Source: Brenneria roseae subsp. roseae (GTDB lineage: Bacteria; Pseudomonadota; Gammaproteobacteria; Enterobacterales; Enterobacteriaceae). Taken from it: DNA of 64,000 nucleotides. The position numbers were made by a program, and so were the translations under genes. Shown in pieces: positions 44,359-53,579 of the stretch. Every line of letters starts with the position of its first letter. Position 1 is the first letter of the stretch. The notes under the pieces were generated by a model. That model did no database searches. It saw only the letters and a list, made by a program, of their open reading frames with translations, and had not been told where the DNA came from. Location of the stretch: the NCBI RefSeq assembly GCF_003115845.1, contig NZ_KZ819022.1, positions 62,001-126,000 of the forward strand, written 5' to 3'.

Positions 44359-46463
44359 TCCATCATTTGCCTGACACCATCTCGCTGGTTCATCAACTGC
44401 CGGGACGGATACGGCTGCGCATTCCACAGATGCGGTATCACCCGCAGGGCCTGGTCTGGTTGAAACGCCAACTGCTGTCTTTCCGCGGTGTCAATGGCGT
44501 TCGTCTGCGTCCTGAAGCCTGTTCCGCGGTCATTACCTACGACCGCGGGCAGACCAAAGGCGATGCCCTGTTGCAGAAGGCGCTGGCGCTGGATTGGCCG
44601 ACGCATACCGAGGGGGAGTACGACGCTGAATATTGTAATAGCGATAACCTGCTCAATCTCGGGGGCGTGGTGCTGGCTCAGCTGCTGCCCAACAATTGGG
44701 CTGCGCTGCCAGCCTTATTGTTAACCGCGCCTACTCTGGTGGAAGGCGCAGAGAGCCTTGCGCACGGCCAACTGAAAGTGGAAGTGCTGGATGCGATGGC
44801 ATTGGGATTATCGATGGCGCGGGGCGATCACCGTACTGCGATGATCACCCAATCCCTGCTGACGCTCGGTGAGTACCTCGAGCAGGAAACCAGCCGTCAC
44901 TCCGATGCGCTTCTGGCGGATCTGATGCAACCCAGAGAACACGCGGTCTGGGTTGAGCGGCAGGATCGACGCGCAGCGATCCAAAGTAGCGAGTTGGTGA
45001 ATGGCGATTTGATGTTGTTGGGGCCGGGAGACAATATTCCCGCCGATGGAACGGTTCTGCGCGGCGTGGGGCTGATTAATCAGTCATCCATGACCGGTGA
45101 GAGCGTGCCGGTTCGCCGGGAGCGCGGCGCCTGGGTCTACGCGGGCACTCAGGTGCAGGATGGCAATATTACCGTTCGCGCCGAACGGGTTGGCGATGAA
45201 TCGTCAGCCGCCAATATCCGGCGCTTTATCAGTGATTCTCTAAGCCAGCGCAGTGAAACGCAGCGTGTCACTCAACAAATGGCCGATCGGCGGGTCGCCA
45301 TCACCATGGGAGTCGGCGCGATGGTTTTTGCTTTAACCCGTGACTGGCAGCGTCTGGCCTCCGTCTTTTTGGTCGATTATTCATGTGCGTTGAAACTGAG
45401 TACGCCGATTGCGTTTAAATCCATCATGAGTCGTGCGGCCGGTCAGGGATTACTGCTGAAAGGAGGGCGGGCGATTGAGAAACTGGCCACCGTCGATACC
45501 GCGGTATTTGATAAAACCGGCACGCTGACGCATGGTGATATGCTGGTGACCGACGTGGTCAGTTTTGATCCGAAAAAGGCCTGGGCCGAGCGCCTGCTGG
45601 CTATTGCCGCCTCTGTCGAGGAACACAGTAACCATCCGTTGGCGAAGGCGGTGGTTGCCGCGGCCGCCCATCATGAGTTACCGCATATTAATCATGGTGA
45701 AGTAGAGTATGTCATCGCCCACGGTTTACAGTGCGAGATGGATGGCCATCGCATGGTGGTGGGCAGCCGTCATTTTCTCAGTTGCCACTGTCATATTGAT
45801 TTTATCCCGTTTGAAAACGAAATTGCCGCATTGGAAGCATTGGGACGCCACCTGCTGTTTATCGGTCTGGATGATAGTCTGGTGGGAATGATTGGCCTAC
45901 AGGATGATGTTCGGGCAGAGGCCGTGAACGTGATTCAACGGTTGCGTGAACTGGGCGTGAAAAACGTCATCATGTTGACCGGTGACGGCGCTGAGAAGGC
46001 ACAACAACTGGCGCAGGCGTTATCGATCGATCGCTTTTTTGCCCAGGCGACGCCGGAAAGTAAAGTCGACATCGTCCGCGATCTGCAACAGCAAGGCCAT
46101 CGCGTGCTGTTTATCGGTGATGGCATCAATGATGCCCCGGTATTAACTCAGGCTGATGTGGGGATGGCGATGAACCAAAGCACGGAACTGGCGCAGCAGG
46201 CCGCCGATGCGGTGTTGTTGCAGGATAGTCTCGACGGGGTGGTTACCGCCTGTGAAATGGCGCAGGCGGCGATGCGGTTGGTTAACAGCAATATCCGACT
46301 GACGGAGTGGGTGAACAGTTCTATCATGCTGGCGGCGGCAATGGGCTGGCTGAAACCGACTGCCAGTGCGTTATTGCACAATGGAACCACTCTGGGCGTG
46401 TTACTGCGTTCATTGGCGGCGGCCAAAAACCGCCGGCATCCCGATGCCGGTAGCGCTGATTAA
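44355..46463 (+). CDS. P1B-type metal-transporting ATPase with altered CPx motif
   Basis: The 702-residue protein has an N-terminal HMA_2-like domain (about 1-80; LVHQLPGRIRLRIPQM, no CxxC), the actuator motif SSMTGES (244-250), phosphorylated Asp386 in DKTGTLT, the HP motif HSNHPLAK and the hinge GDGINDAPVL. The membrane motif usually written CPC-ALVISTP is YSC-ALKLSTP here (342-351): Cys and Pro are replaced and a Lys is added. It should export a metal ion using ATP, with a specificity unlike ZntA or CopA. The GTG start follows AGGAC and overlaps the upstream stop. Confidence 0.88.
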   Translation: MIHHLPDTISLVHQLPGRIRLRIPQMRYHPQGLVWLKRQLLSFRGVNGVRLRPEACSAVITYDRGQTKGDALLQKALALDWPTHTEGEYDAEYCNSDNLLNLGGVVLAQLLPNNWAALPALLLTAPTLVEGAESLAHGQLKVEVLDAMALGLSMARGDHRTAMITQSLLTLGEYLEQETSRHSDALLADLMQPREHAVWVERQDRRAAIQSSELVNGDLMLLGPGDNIPADGTVLRGVGLINQSSMTGESVPVRRERGAWVYAGTQVQDGNITVRAERVGDESSAANIRRFISDSLSQRSETQRVTQQMADRRVAITMGVGAMVFALTRDWQRLASVFLVDYSCALKLSTPIAFKSIMSRAAGQGLLLKGGRAIEKLATVDTAVFDKTGTLTHGDMLVTDVVSFDPKKAWAERLLAIAASVEEHSNHPLAKAVVAAAAHHELPHINHGEVEYVIAHGLQCEMDGHRMVVGSRHFLSCHCHIDFIPFENEIAALEALGRHLLFIGLDDSLVGMIGLQDDVRAEAVNVIQRLRELGVKNVIMLTGDGAEKAQQLAQALSIDRFFAQATPESKVDIVRDLQQQGHRVLFIGDGINDAPVLTQADVGMAMNQSTELAQQAADAVLLQDSLDGVVTACEMAQAAMRLVNSNIRLTEWVNSSIMLAAAMGWLKPTASALLHNGTTLGVLLRSLAAAKNRRHPDAGSAD

Positions 46464-46472
46464 TGCGGCGGG

Positions 46473-47498
46473 CTATCGCGGTCTACATTGACTGCTTGCC
46501 CGAATCGTCATAACGGCAGGAAAGCGGTACGATTCCACGCTTTCGCCTGCGATGCGCCTGAGCAGGGTTTCAACGGCCAGATAGCCTTGTTCATACATAC
46601 AAGTGCTGATACTGGTTAGCGGGATCTGTAAATGCGCGGCCAGCGGCGTGTCGTTATAGCCGACTACCGCAATATCCTGTCCTGGTATCAACCCGCGGTT
46701 ACGCATGGCGCCGAACAGCCCGATGGCGAGAAAATCATTAACGGCAAAAATGGCGGTAGGGCGTTCAGGCTGCGCCAGCAAGGTTTCTCCAATGGCAAAA
46801 CCGGTCGCGGCGTCGAACGGTCCGTGGATAATGTTGTGGGGGAGAATAGTGATGCCCCGTTCGCGGTAGTAATCCAGAAAGTGAGTCACGCGCTCAAGAG
46901 CATTACTGCTATGAGCCTGACCCGCAATAATGCCAACCCGCGTATGACCTTGCTCAAATAAATGCTGTGCGGCCATACGCCCGCCTTCACCGTCATTCGA
47001 AGTGACGGAACATAGCTCCCCTTTACGACGGCTGACCAGCACCAGCGGGATGCGCTGCTTTTCCAACTCGCCGATGAAATCTTCTTCGGGCGTACAATGC
47101 GCATCACTGATGATCAAACCTTCTACATTTCGTGCCAGCGCTTTTTCAGCCAACTGCCGCTGGCGTTCAGGCCGATCGAGCGTATTGGCGACAAAGGCGG
47201 TATAGCCGTAATCACAGGCTGCGGCGTCAATGCCTTCATATATATTGGCCAGCACGATATCGGACAGTTGCGGCACCAGTACGGCGATCTCGCGGCTATG
47301 CCGGGTTTTCAGGCTAATCGCGTGAGGATTGGGCTGATAGCCGAGACTGGCGGCTAACTCACGAATGCGTTCAATGGTTTCTTTCGACGCCACGCTGGCA
47401 ATCCTTGCTGTATCACCATTCAGTATGCGCGACACGGTAGAGACATGAACATTCAGTTGTTCAGCAATACTGCGTAATGTGGCGGGACGTTTGCTCAT
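46473..47498 (-). CDS. LacI-family regulator of the peptide-type ABC operon
   Basis: The 341-residue protein has the headpiece TLRSIAEQLNVHVSTVSRIL, hinge ELAASLGYQPNPHAISL and an effector domain (IAVLVPQLSDIVLANIYEGI; DIAVVGYNDTPLAAHLQI). It converges on the ATPase gene and is divergent from the peptide-type importer at 47.8 kb. A perfect 16-bp palindrome in the shared upstream region is the expected operator. The effector is unknown. Confidence 0.9.
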   Translation of the reverse strand: MSKRPATLRSIAEQLNVHVSTVSRILNGDTARIASVASKETIERIRELAASLGYQPNPHAISLKTRHSREIAVLVPQLSDIVLANIYEGIDAAACDYGYTAFVANTLDRPERQRQLAEKALARNVEGLIISDAHCTPEEDFIGELEKQRIPLVLVSRRKGELCSVTSNDGEGGRMAAQHLFEQGHTRVGIIAGQAHSSNALERVTHFLDYYRERGITILPHNIIHGPFDAATGFAIGETLLAQPERPTAIFAVNDFLAIGLFGAMRNRGLIPGQDIAVVGYNDTPLAAHLQIPLTSISTCMYEQGYLAVETLLRRIAGESVESYRFPAVMTIRASSQCRPR

Positions 47499-47830
47499 TG
47501 AATGACCTTTTCAAAATGATAGCCCGATCCATGGTAAAGGTTCGATGATATTTCCGTCATAAAATTATGCGTACGGCCGACCAGAATGTATACGATTGGC
47601 CGGGTGATCCAGACTGGTGCGTCATGCCCTGTTTTATTGCATATCAGGTTTTCTTACTCTACCCAAACGTTTGGGTGAAATTTTAATTGTTTTTTCTGTA
47701 AAAGTAATCCATTGATAAAAAATAAAATTCCTCCTTTGTTTCTTGAAAAGCCGTATTACTGAGAAAGTTGGTACATACATTGCGTCTGTCATAGGCAAAC
47801 GACTCTGACAACCTAAAGGGAAGTGCCAAC
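47499..47830. promoter_or_regulatory. Divergent promoter region between LacI gene and ABC operon
   Basis: This 332-base AT-rich gap holds the LacI operator at 47661-47676. I see no coding sequence; the importer start is preceded by AAAGGGAAGTGCCAAC. Confidence 0.55.
47661..47676. promoter_or_regulatory. LacI-type operator ACCCAAACGTTTGGGT
   Basis: A perfect 16-bp palindrome with the central AACGTT common to LacI/PurR-family sites lies 162 bases upstream of the LacI start and 154 bases upstream of the importer gene. It is the only such palindrome in the gap. Confidence 0.8.
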
Positions 47831-49504
47831 ATGCGATATAAAACTAACCGACGTTCTTCTCGTTTTACTCTCCTGACATTGGCCGGAGCGCTGGCGGTAA
47901 GCGCATGGACTCCGTTTTCTGCTTCCGCCGCCAGTACCCTGAGTATCGCGATGACCGCAGCCGATATCCCCTTGACACTGGGACAGCCGGATCAGGGCTA
48001 TGAAGGCAACCGTTTTACCGGCATCACGCTGTATGACTCGCTGGTGCTGTGGGATCTGTCGCAGGGGGAGAAGCCCAGTGAACTGGTTCCGGGGCTGGCA
48101 ACCGAATGGCATGTGGATCCGCAGGATCATACCAAATGGATTTTCAAACTGCGTCCTGAGGTTAAATTCCATGATGGCACCTCGTTCAACGCCGACGCGG
48201 TGGTCTGGAACGTTGATAAGGTGCTGAATAAACAAGCGCCGCAATATGCCCCGGCGCAGATCGGCAACACGGCGTCTCGTATGCCGACGCTGCTTTCCGC
48301 GCGCAAGATTGACGACCTGACCGTGGAGCTGACCACCAGCGAACCGGATTCCATATTGCCATTCGGCCTCACAAATCTTTTTATCGTGTCTCCGTCTGCC
48401 TGGCAAAAAGATTTCGATGCGGTTCCCGCTTCGGTTACGGATCCCGCCGAGCGTTCTAAACAAGCCTGGACGGCCTTTGCGTTTCACGCCGTGGGCACCG
48501 GGCCGTTCAAAATGAATAAGCTGGTGGCAAGGCAGCAGCTTATGCTGGATAAAAACCCCGACTATTGGGATCCTAAACGGATACCGAAAGTGGATCATGT
48601 CATGTTGATCCCGCTGCCTGAAGCCAATGCGCGGACCGCCGCGCTGTTATCCGGACAGGTCGACTGGATTGAAGCCCCCGCACCTGACGCGATGGCGCAG
48701 ATCCAGAGCAGAGGCTTTAAAATTTATGCCAATGCGCAACCGCACCTCTGGCCGTGGCAGTTCTCATTCGCTCCCGGCTCCCCCTGGCTGGACAAGCGCG
48801 TGCGCCAGGCGGCAAATCTTTGCCTGAACCGCAGCGAGCTTAAGTCCTATCTTGGCGGCTATATGCAGGAGGCCACCGGGACGTATGAAAAGGATTCGGC
48901 ATGGTATGGCGACCCCGATTTCAAAATCCGCTACGACGAAGACGCCGCACGTAAAATGATGAGCGAAGCCGGCTTCAGCAGCGCGAAACCGGTAAAAGTG
49001 AAGGTGCTGACATCCGCATCGGGTTCCGGCCAAATGCAGCCGCTGCCGATGAATGAATATATTCAGCAGAGCCTGAAAAATTGCTATTTCGATGTGGATA
49101 TCGTGGTGATGGAGTGGAATACCCTGTTCAGCAGCTGGCGTCTGGGCGCAAAAGATCCGGCCGCCCAGGGAGCCGATGCGATTAACGTCAGCGCCGCGGT
49201 TATGGACCCCTTCTTTGGCCTGATGCGTTTTGCCAGTGAAAAAACCTTCCCGCCGGTCTCCACCAACTGGGGTTATTTCACCACGCCGAAAATCGAAGAG
49301 CTGATTAGCAAAGCGCGTAATGCTTTTGATCCCAAAGCGCTGGACGCCGCAACCGCTGAATTACATAAGGAAATGGTCGACGAAACGCCCTTTTTGTACG
49401 TCGCTCATGATATGGCGCCCCGTGCTATCTCGCCTGCGGTCAGCGGCGTGGTTCAGGCTCAGAGCTGGATGATCGACCTTACCTCGGTTGTAAAGGGAAA
49501 CTGA
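47831..49504 (+). CDS. Peptide/nickel-type ABC binding protein (SBP_bac_5)
   Basis: The 557-residue protein has a twin-Arg-poor, classical signal peptide (about residues 1-35, ending SASA-A) and type 5 solute-binding motifs: ITLYDSLVLWDLSQGEKPSE, VPGLATEWHVDP, WIFKLRPEVKFHDGTSFNAD, AFHAVGTGPFKM and DYWDPKRIPKVDHV. It delivers an oligopeptide or similar amide to the permeases encoded downstream. The amidase at the end of the operon hints at an amide-containing cargo. Confidence 0.88.
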   Translation: MRYKTNRRSSRFTLLTLAGALAVSAWTPFSASAASTLSIAMTAADIPLTLGQPDQGYEGNRFTGITLYDSLVLWDLSQGEKPSELVPGLATEWHVDPQDHTKWIFKLRPEVKFHDGTSFNADAVVWNVDKVLNKQAPQYAPAQIGNTASRMPTLLSARKIDDLTVELTTSEPDSILPFGLTNLFIVSPSAWQKDFDAVPASVTDPAERSKQAWTAFAFHAVGTGPFKMNKLVARQQLMLDKNPDYWDPKRIPKVDHVMLIPLPEANARTAALLSGQVDWIEAPAPDAMAQIQSRGFKIYANAQPHLWPWQFSFAPGSPWLDKRVRQAANLCLNRSELKSYLGGYMQEATGTYEKDSAWYGDPDFKIRYDEDAARKMMSEAGFSSAKPVKVKVLTSASGSGQMQPLPMNEYIQQSLKNCYFDVDIVVMEWNTLFSSWRLGAKDPAAQGADAINVSAAVMDPFFGLMRFASEKTFPPVSTNWGYFTTPKIEELISKARNAFDPKALDAATAELHKEMVDETPFLYVAHDMAPRAISPAVSGVVQAQSWMIDLTSVVKGN

Positions 49505-49552
49505 GTGGCGGTCTCTCTCCGGCCGGCTTATCTCCGTATTTCCCCTGATCAA

Positions 49553-49582
49553 TGCGCCGGGCGTGTGTTTAAACCCGGCGCA
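49553..49582 (+). other. Intercistronic GC-rich hairpin
   Basis: TGCGCCGGG (49553-49561) pairs with CCCGGCGCA (49574-49582) around a 12-base loop, with no T-run. It lies between the binding-protein and permease genes, where such hairpins often stabilise the upstream message. Confidence 0.5.
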
Positions 49583-49676
49583 GACTACCGGCCCTGAGGG
49601 AAACGTTAATCGCGCTTAAGTGACCGGCATCAACGGTGTCGCGGGTGCTTTGTATCTTCGGTCTGCGAGGTTTGTC

Positions 49677-50630
49677 ATGCTCACTTATATTATTCGTCGC
49701 CTGCTGCTGGCGACGCCTATTCTGCTCGGGGTGGCGCTGGTCTGTTTCATGCTGGTGCATATGACGCCAGGCGATCCGCTGGTTTCCGTTATGCCGCCGG
49801 ACGCGTCCGAAGCGCTACGGCAGCAGCTTATCCAGGCCTATGGTTTTGATAAACCCTTGCCGGTGCAGTTCGGCCTCTGGCTGTGGCATGCCGTGCAGGG
49901 CGATTTGGGCATGTCTATCGCCAGCGGCCGTCCGGTAAGCAGCGAAGTGATGAATGCCGTGGGCTATTCACTGCGCCTTGCCTTGCTCGCCTCGTTCATC
50001 GGTTTTGCTTTAGGCAGCCTGTTTGGTTTTGTGGCGGGCTATTTTCAGGATAGCTGGATTGATCGAATCGCCTCCGCCTTTTCCATCTTTGGCGTCAGCG
50101 TGCCGCATTATTGGCTGGGTATGCTGCTGGTCATCATTTTTTCTTCACAGCTTAACTGGCTGCCTGCCACCGGCGGCGGTCCGATGGGGGCGATGGATTG
50201 GGCCTGGGATTGGGCGCATCTGAAATTCATGTTATTGCCCGCCATTACGCTATCCGTCATCCCAACGGGCATCATCGCGCGGACCGTGCGTGCGCAGGTA
50301 GCGGAAACGCTGGCGCAGGAATTTATTATCGGACTGCGGGCCAAAGGGATCGGCGAATTTGCGCTATTTACCCATGTGGCGAAAAACGCGGCGCCTACCG
50401 CGCTGGCGGTGATGGGGTTGCAGATCGGCTACCTGATGGGGGGCTCCATTCTGGTTGAAACCGTATTTGCCTGGCCGGGAACCGGGCTGTTGCTCAATTC
50501 GGCGATTTTCCAACGTGATTTGCCGCTGCTGCAAGGCACTATCTGGGTGCTGGCGCTGTTCTTTGTTCTGCTCAATTTGCTGGTTGATATCCTGCAAACG
50601 CTGTTCGATCCGCGCATCAAGAGGGCCTGA
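49677..50630 (+). CDS. Peptide-type ABC transporter permease (DppB/GsiC-like)
   Basis: The 317-residue membrane protein starts with YIIRRLLLATPILLGVALVC and has the DppB-type segment MTPGDPLVSVMPP and EAA loop FIIGLRAKGIGEFALFTHVA. Start 49677 is preceded by GCGAGGTTTGTC. Its stop overlaps the next start codon (TGATG arrangement). Confidence 0.88.
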   Translation: MLTYIIRRLLLATPILLGVALVCFMLVHMTPGDPLVSVMPPDASEALRQQLIQAYGFDKPLPVQFGLWLWHAVQGDLGMSIASGRPVSSEVMNAVGYSLRLALLASFIGFALGSLFGFVAGYFQDSWIDRIASAFSIFGVSVPHYWLGMLLVIIFSSQLNWLPATGGGPMGAMDWAWDWAHLKFMLLPAITLSVIPTGIIARTVRAQVAETLAQEFIIGLRAKGIGEFALFTHVAKNAAPTALAVMGLQIGYLMGGSILVETVFAWPGTGLLLNSAIFQRDLPLLQGTIWVLALFFVLLNLLVDILQTLFDPRIKRA

Positions 50631-51523
50631 TGATGAATCTGAATCTTGTTCGCCCGGTTCCGCAACTGGCGCCGACAGAAAAATCGCCGGGATACTGGCG
50701 CGTCGTACTGGAACGGGTGATGCGCGATCCTTCGGCGCTGAGCGTGGGGGCGGTGATTTTATGTCTTCTGATTCTGGCGGTGCTGGGGCCGTGGATCGTT
50801 CCGAGCGACCCCTATGCCACCTCCATGTTCAATCGCCTGAAACCCATCGGCTCTCCTGGCTTCCCGCTGGGGTCCGACGAGCTGGGGCGCGATATGCTGT
50901 CGCGTCTGCTGCTGGGAACCCGGTTGTCTTTATTTATGGGGATTACGCCGGTGGTGATCGCATTTTTTATCGGTTCGACGATTGGCATTATTGCCGGCTA
51001 CGCGGGCGGTTGGCTGAACAGCGCGATCATGCGTACCGTCGATGTTTTTTATGCGTTTCCTTCCGTATTGCTGGCGATTGCCTTATCCGGCGCGATGGGC
51101 GCCGGGGTGGTGAATGCCCTGATCTCCCTGACGCTGGTTTTTGTGCCGCAGGTGGCGCGTATCGCGGAGAGTGTGACGACGCAGGTGCGCAACCGCGATT
51201 ACATCGAAGCGGCGCGCGCCTCCGGCGCTTCAGCGTTCACCATTATACGCACTCAGGTGTTGGGGAATGTGCTGGGGCCGATCTTCGTATTCACCACCGG
51301 CCTGATTTCGGTATCGATGATTCTGGCCTCGGGGCTCTCTTTTCTGGGGCTGGGAGTCACCCCGCCGGAGCCGGAATGGGGATTGATGCTGAATACGCTG
51401 CGTACCGCGATTTATACCCAGCCGTGGGTCTGCGCGCTGCCCGGCGTGATGATTTTCGTCACCTCGGTCTCTTTTAATATTCTGGCCGATCGTCTGCGGA
51501 TGGCTATGGCTGTACGGAGTTGA
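50630..51523 (+). CDS. Peptide-type ABC transporter permease (DppC/GsiD-like)
   Basis: The 297-residue permease has the DppC pattern: N-terminal anchor, then GSDELGRDMLSRLLLGTRLS and the EAA loop YIEAARASGASAFTIIRTQV. It pairs with the DppB-like subunit. Two adjacent ATG codons (50630 and 50633) are possible starts. Confidence 0.88.
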   Translation: MMNLNLVRPVPQLAPTEKSPGYWRVVLERVMRDPSALSVGAVILCLLILAVLGPWIVPSDPYATSMFNRLKPIGSPGFPLGSDELGRDMLSRLLLGTRLSLFMGITPVVIAFFIGSTIGIIAGYAGGWLNSAIMRTVDVFYAFPSVLLAIALSGAMGAGVVNALISLTLVFVPQVARIAESVTTQVRNRDYIEAARASGASAFTIIRTQVLGNVLGPIFVFTTGLISVSMILASGLSFLGLGVTPPEPEWGLMLNTLRTAIYTQPWVCALPGVMIFVTSVSFNILADRLRMAMAVRS

Positions 51524-51525
51524 CT

Positions 51526-52563
51526 ATGGATAATCACGACATCGGCGGGCCGGCTCAGCCGCTGCTTATCGGGCAGAAACTGGTCAAACATTTTCCGGTG
51601 AAAGGCGTGCTGGGAAAACGCGCTCTGGTGCGGGCGGTTGACGGCATCGATTTCTCGGTGCTGAAGGGGGAAACGCTGGGGGTTGTGGGGGAGTCCGGAT
51701 GTGGAAAGTCCACGACCGCCCGCGTACTTATGCAGCTGATTGAACAAGACAGCGGCGAGCTTATTTTCGATGGGCAGTCCGTCGGCGGCCAGCGATTGCC
51801 GCTGCACCACTACCGGCGCCAGGTGCAAATGGTATTTCAGGATAGCTATTCATCGCTTAATCCCCGGCTGACCATGGAACAATCAGTGGCATTTGGTCCG
51901 CTGGTGCATGGCGTCGGCAAGCGGGAGGCTCAGGCGCGGGCGCGGGATTTGATGGCGCGCGTCGGGCTGGAGCCGTCACGTTTTGCCGGTCGTTACGCGC
52001 ATGAATTATCTGGCGGACAGCGCCAGCGGGTCAACATCGCCCGCGCTCTGGCTGTCGATCCGCGTCTGGTGATCCTTGATGAAGCGGTATCCGCGCTGGA
52101 TAAATCCGTTGAGGCGCAGGTGATTAACCTGCTGTTGGATCTGAAAGATAGCCTGAGTCTGACCTATGTATTTATCAGTCATGATTTGCACGTTGTGCGC
52201 TATCTCTCCGATCGCATCATGGTGATGTATCTGGGGGAAGTGGTTGAAATTGGGCCGGCGGAGGCGCTGTTTGCCGGGGCATTACATCCTTATACCCGCG
52301 CGTTGCTCAGCTCCATGCCATCCATGGACCCGACGCAGCGTACGCTGCGATCCCCGTTGAGCGGCGATCCGCCCAGTCCGATCGATCCGCCTTCGGGCTG
52401 CCGTTTTCACACGCGTTGCCCGTATGCCGAACCGGTGTGCGCGCAGCGCACGCCGCGGTTGTATTCCGCCGTGCATCAGCATTTCGCCGCCTGCCTGATG
52501 ATTGAGCCCGACAGCGGACATTCGCGGCGTTCCGCCGATCTTATCCCCGTTAAGGAGGCCTGA
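51526..52563 (+). CDS. Peptide-type ABC transporter ATPase (DppF/OppF-like)
   Basis: The 345-residue ATPase has Walker A GESGCGKST, signature LSGGQRQRVNIARALA, Walker B LVILDEAVSALD and the C-terminal oligopeptide-transporter extension with a Cys cluster (GCRFHTRCPYAEPVC) that may hold an Fe-S cluster as in related DppD/F. ATG 51526 follows GGAG; an overlapping TTG at 51520 is less likely. Confidence 0.88.
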   Translation: MDNHDIGGPAQPLLIGQKLVKHFPVKGVLGKRALVRAVDGIDFSVLKGETLGVVGESGCGKSTTARVLMQLIEQDSGELIFDGQSVGGQRLPLHHYRRQVQMVFQDSYSSLNPRLTMEQSVAFGPLVHGVGKREAQARARDLMARVGLEPSRFAGRYAHELSGGQRQRVNIARALAVDPRLVILDEAVSALDKSVEAQVINLLLDLKDSLSLTYVFISHDLHVVRYLSDRIMVMYLGEVVEIGPAEALFAGALHPYTRALLSSMPSMDPTQRTLRSPLSGDPPSPIDPPSGCRFHTRCPYAEPVCAQRTPRLYSAVHQHFAACLMIEPDSGHSRRSADLIPVKEA

Positions 52564-53562
52564 ATGGCAGAGCAACTCATGATCGATGTACGGGATCTTA
52601 AGGTGCGTTTCCGCCGGGGCAACCAGACGGTATCGGCGGTCAATGGGGTGAGCCTGGAGGTGGCCTGCGGCGAAGTTCTGGCGCTGATTGGCGAATCCGG
52701 TTCGGGAAAAAGCGTCACCCTGCGGGCCCTGATGCGTCTCCATCCTGAACGTAGTACCGCCATTGAAGGCCAGATTCATATCGCCGGCCAGGATGTGATG
52801 GCGCTTTCCAAAAGCCAGCTGCGCGCCCTGCGTGGCCCGGTGGCGGCGATGATCTTTCAGGAACCGTTGCTGGCGATGGATCCGGTTTATACCGTTGGCG
52901 CGCAAATCATCGAAGCGCTGCGCCAGCATCGCCCGTTGTCTTATGCCGAGGCGCGGCTTGCGGCGCTGGAGGCTCTGCGCCGGGTGCGCATTCCCAGCCC
53001 CGAACAGCGGCTCGATGCCTATCCGCATGAAATGTCCGGCGGGATGCGTCAGCGGGCGATGATCGCGCTGGCGTTATCGTGCCAGCCACAGTTATTGCTG
53101 GCCGATGAGCCGACGACCGCGCTGGACGCGACGGTGCAAATCCAGATACTGATCCTGCTGCGCGAGTTACAGCAGGACCTCGGTCTTTCAATCGTTTTCG
53201 TGACGCATGATATCGGGGCGGCCGTCGAGGTGGCCGACCGGGTTGCCGTGATGTACGGCGGCCGCATTGTCGAACAGGCGCCGCTACAGGAGCTATTGAA
53301 TAATCCCCGCCACCCATACACCCAGGTGCTGCTGAGCACCCGGCCGAAAGACGGGCTCAGAAAAGGCGAAAGGCTGGTCAGTATTCCCGGCTCACCGCCG
53401 GACCTGACGCGCTTACCCGACGGGTGCGCTTTTTCTCCCCGCTGCCCGCGCGCCAGCGATGTGTGCCGCAGCCAACTGCCGGCTTCGCAGAACGTGGCCG
53501 CCGGGCATCAGATTCGTTGTCATCACTGGCTGGCAGATCGCCTGAGCGATCCGGCGTCATGA
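52564..53562 (+). CDS. Peptide-type ABC transporter ATPase (DppD/OppD-like)
   Basis: The 332-residue ATPase has Walker A GESGSGKSV, signature MSGGMRQRAMIALALS, Walker B LLLADEPTTALDAT, switch His in VTHDIGA and a C-terminal Cys-rich segment (GCAFSPRCPRASDVC). AAGGAGGCCTGA precedes the start. The two ATPases are the motor of the importer. Confidence 0.88.
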   Translation: MAEQLMIDVRDLKVRFRRGNQTVSAVNGVSLEVACGEVLALIGESGSGKSVTLRALMRLHPERSTAIEGQIHIAGQDVMALSKSQLRALRGPVAAMIFQEPLLAMDPVYTVGAQIIEALRQHRPLSYAEARLAALEALRRVRIPSPEQRLDAYPHEMSGGMRQRAMIALALSCQPQLLLADEPTTALDATVQIQILILLRELQQDLGLSIVFVTHDIGAAVEVADRVAVMYGGRIVEQAPLQELLNNPRHPYTQVLLSTRPKDGLRKGERLVSIPGSPPDLTRLPDGCAFSPRCPRASDVCRSQLPASQNVAAGHQIRCHHWLADRLSDPAS

Positions 53563-53579
53563 ATGAAGGAATAATCACT

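Noticed and set aside
50455..51477. Long open frame (about 340 codons) on the plus strand overlapping the two peptide permease genes
   Set aside because: It overlaps the DppB- and DppC-like genes in another frame; the translation is rich in Arg, Gly and Cys as expected of a GC-rich shadow frame.
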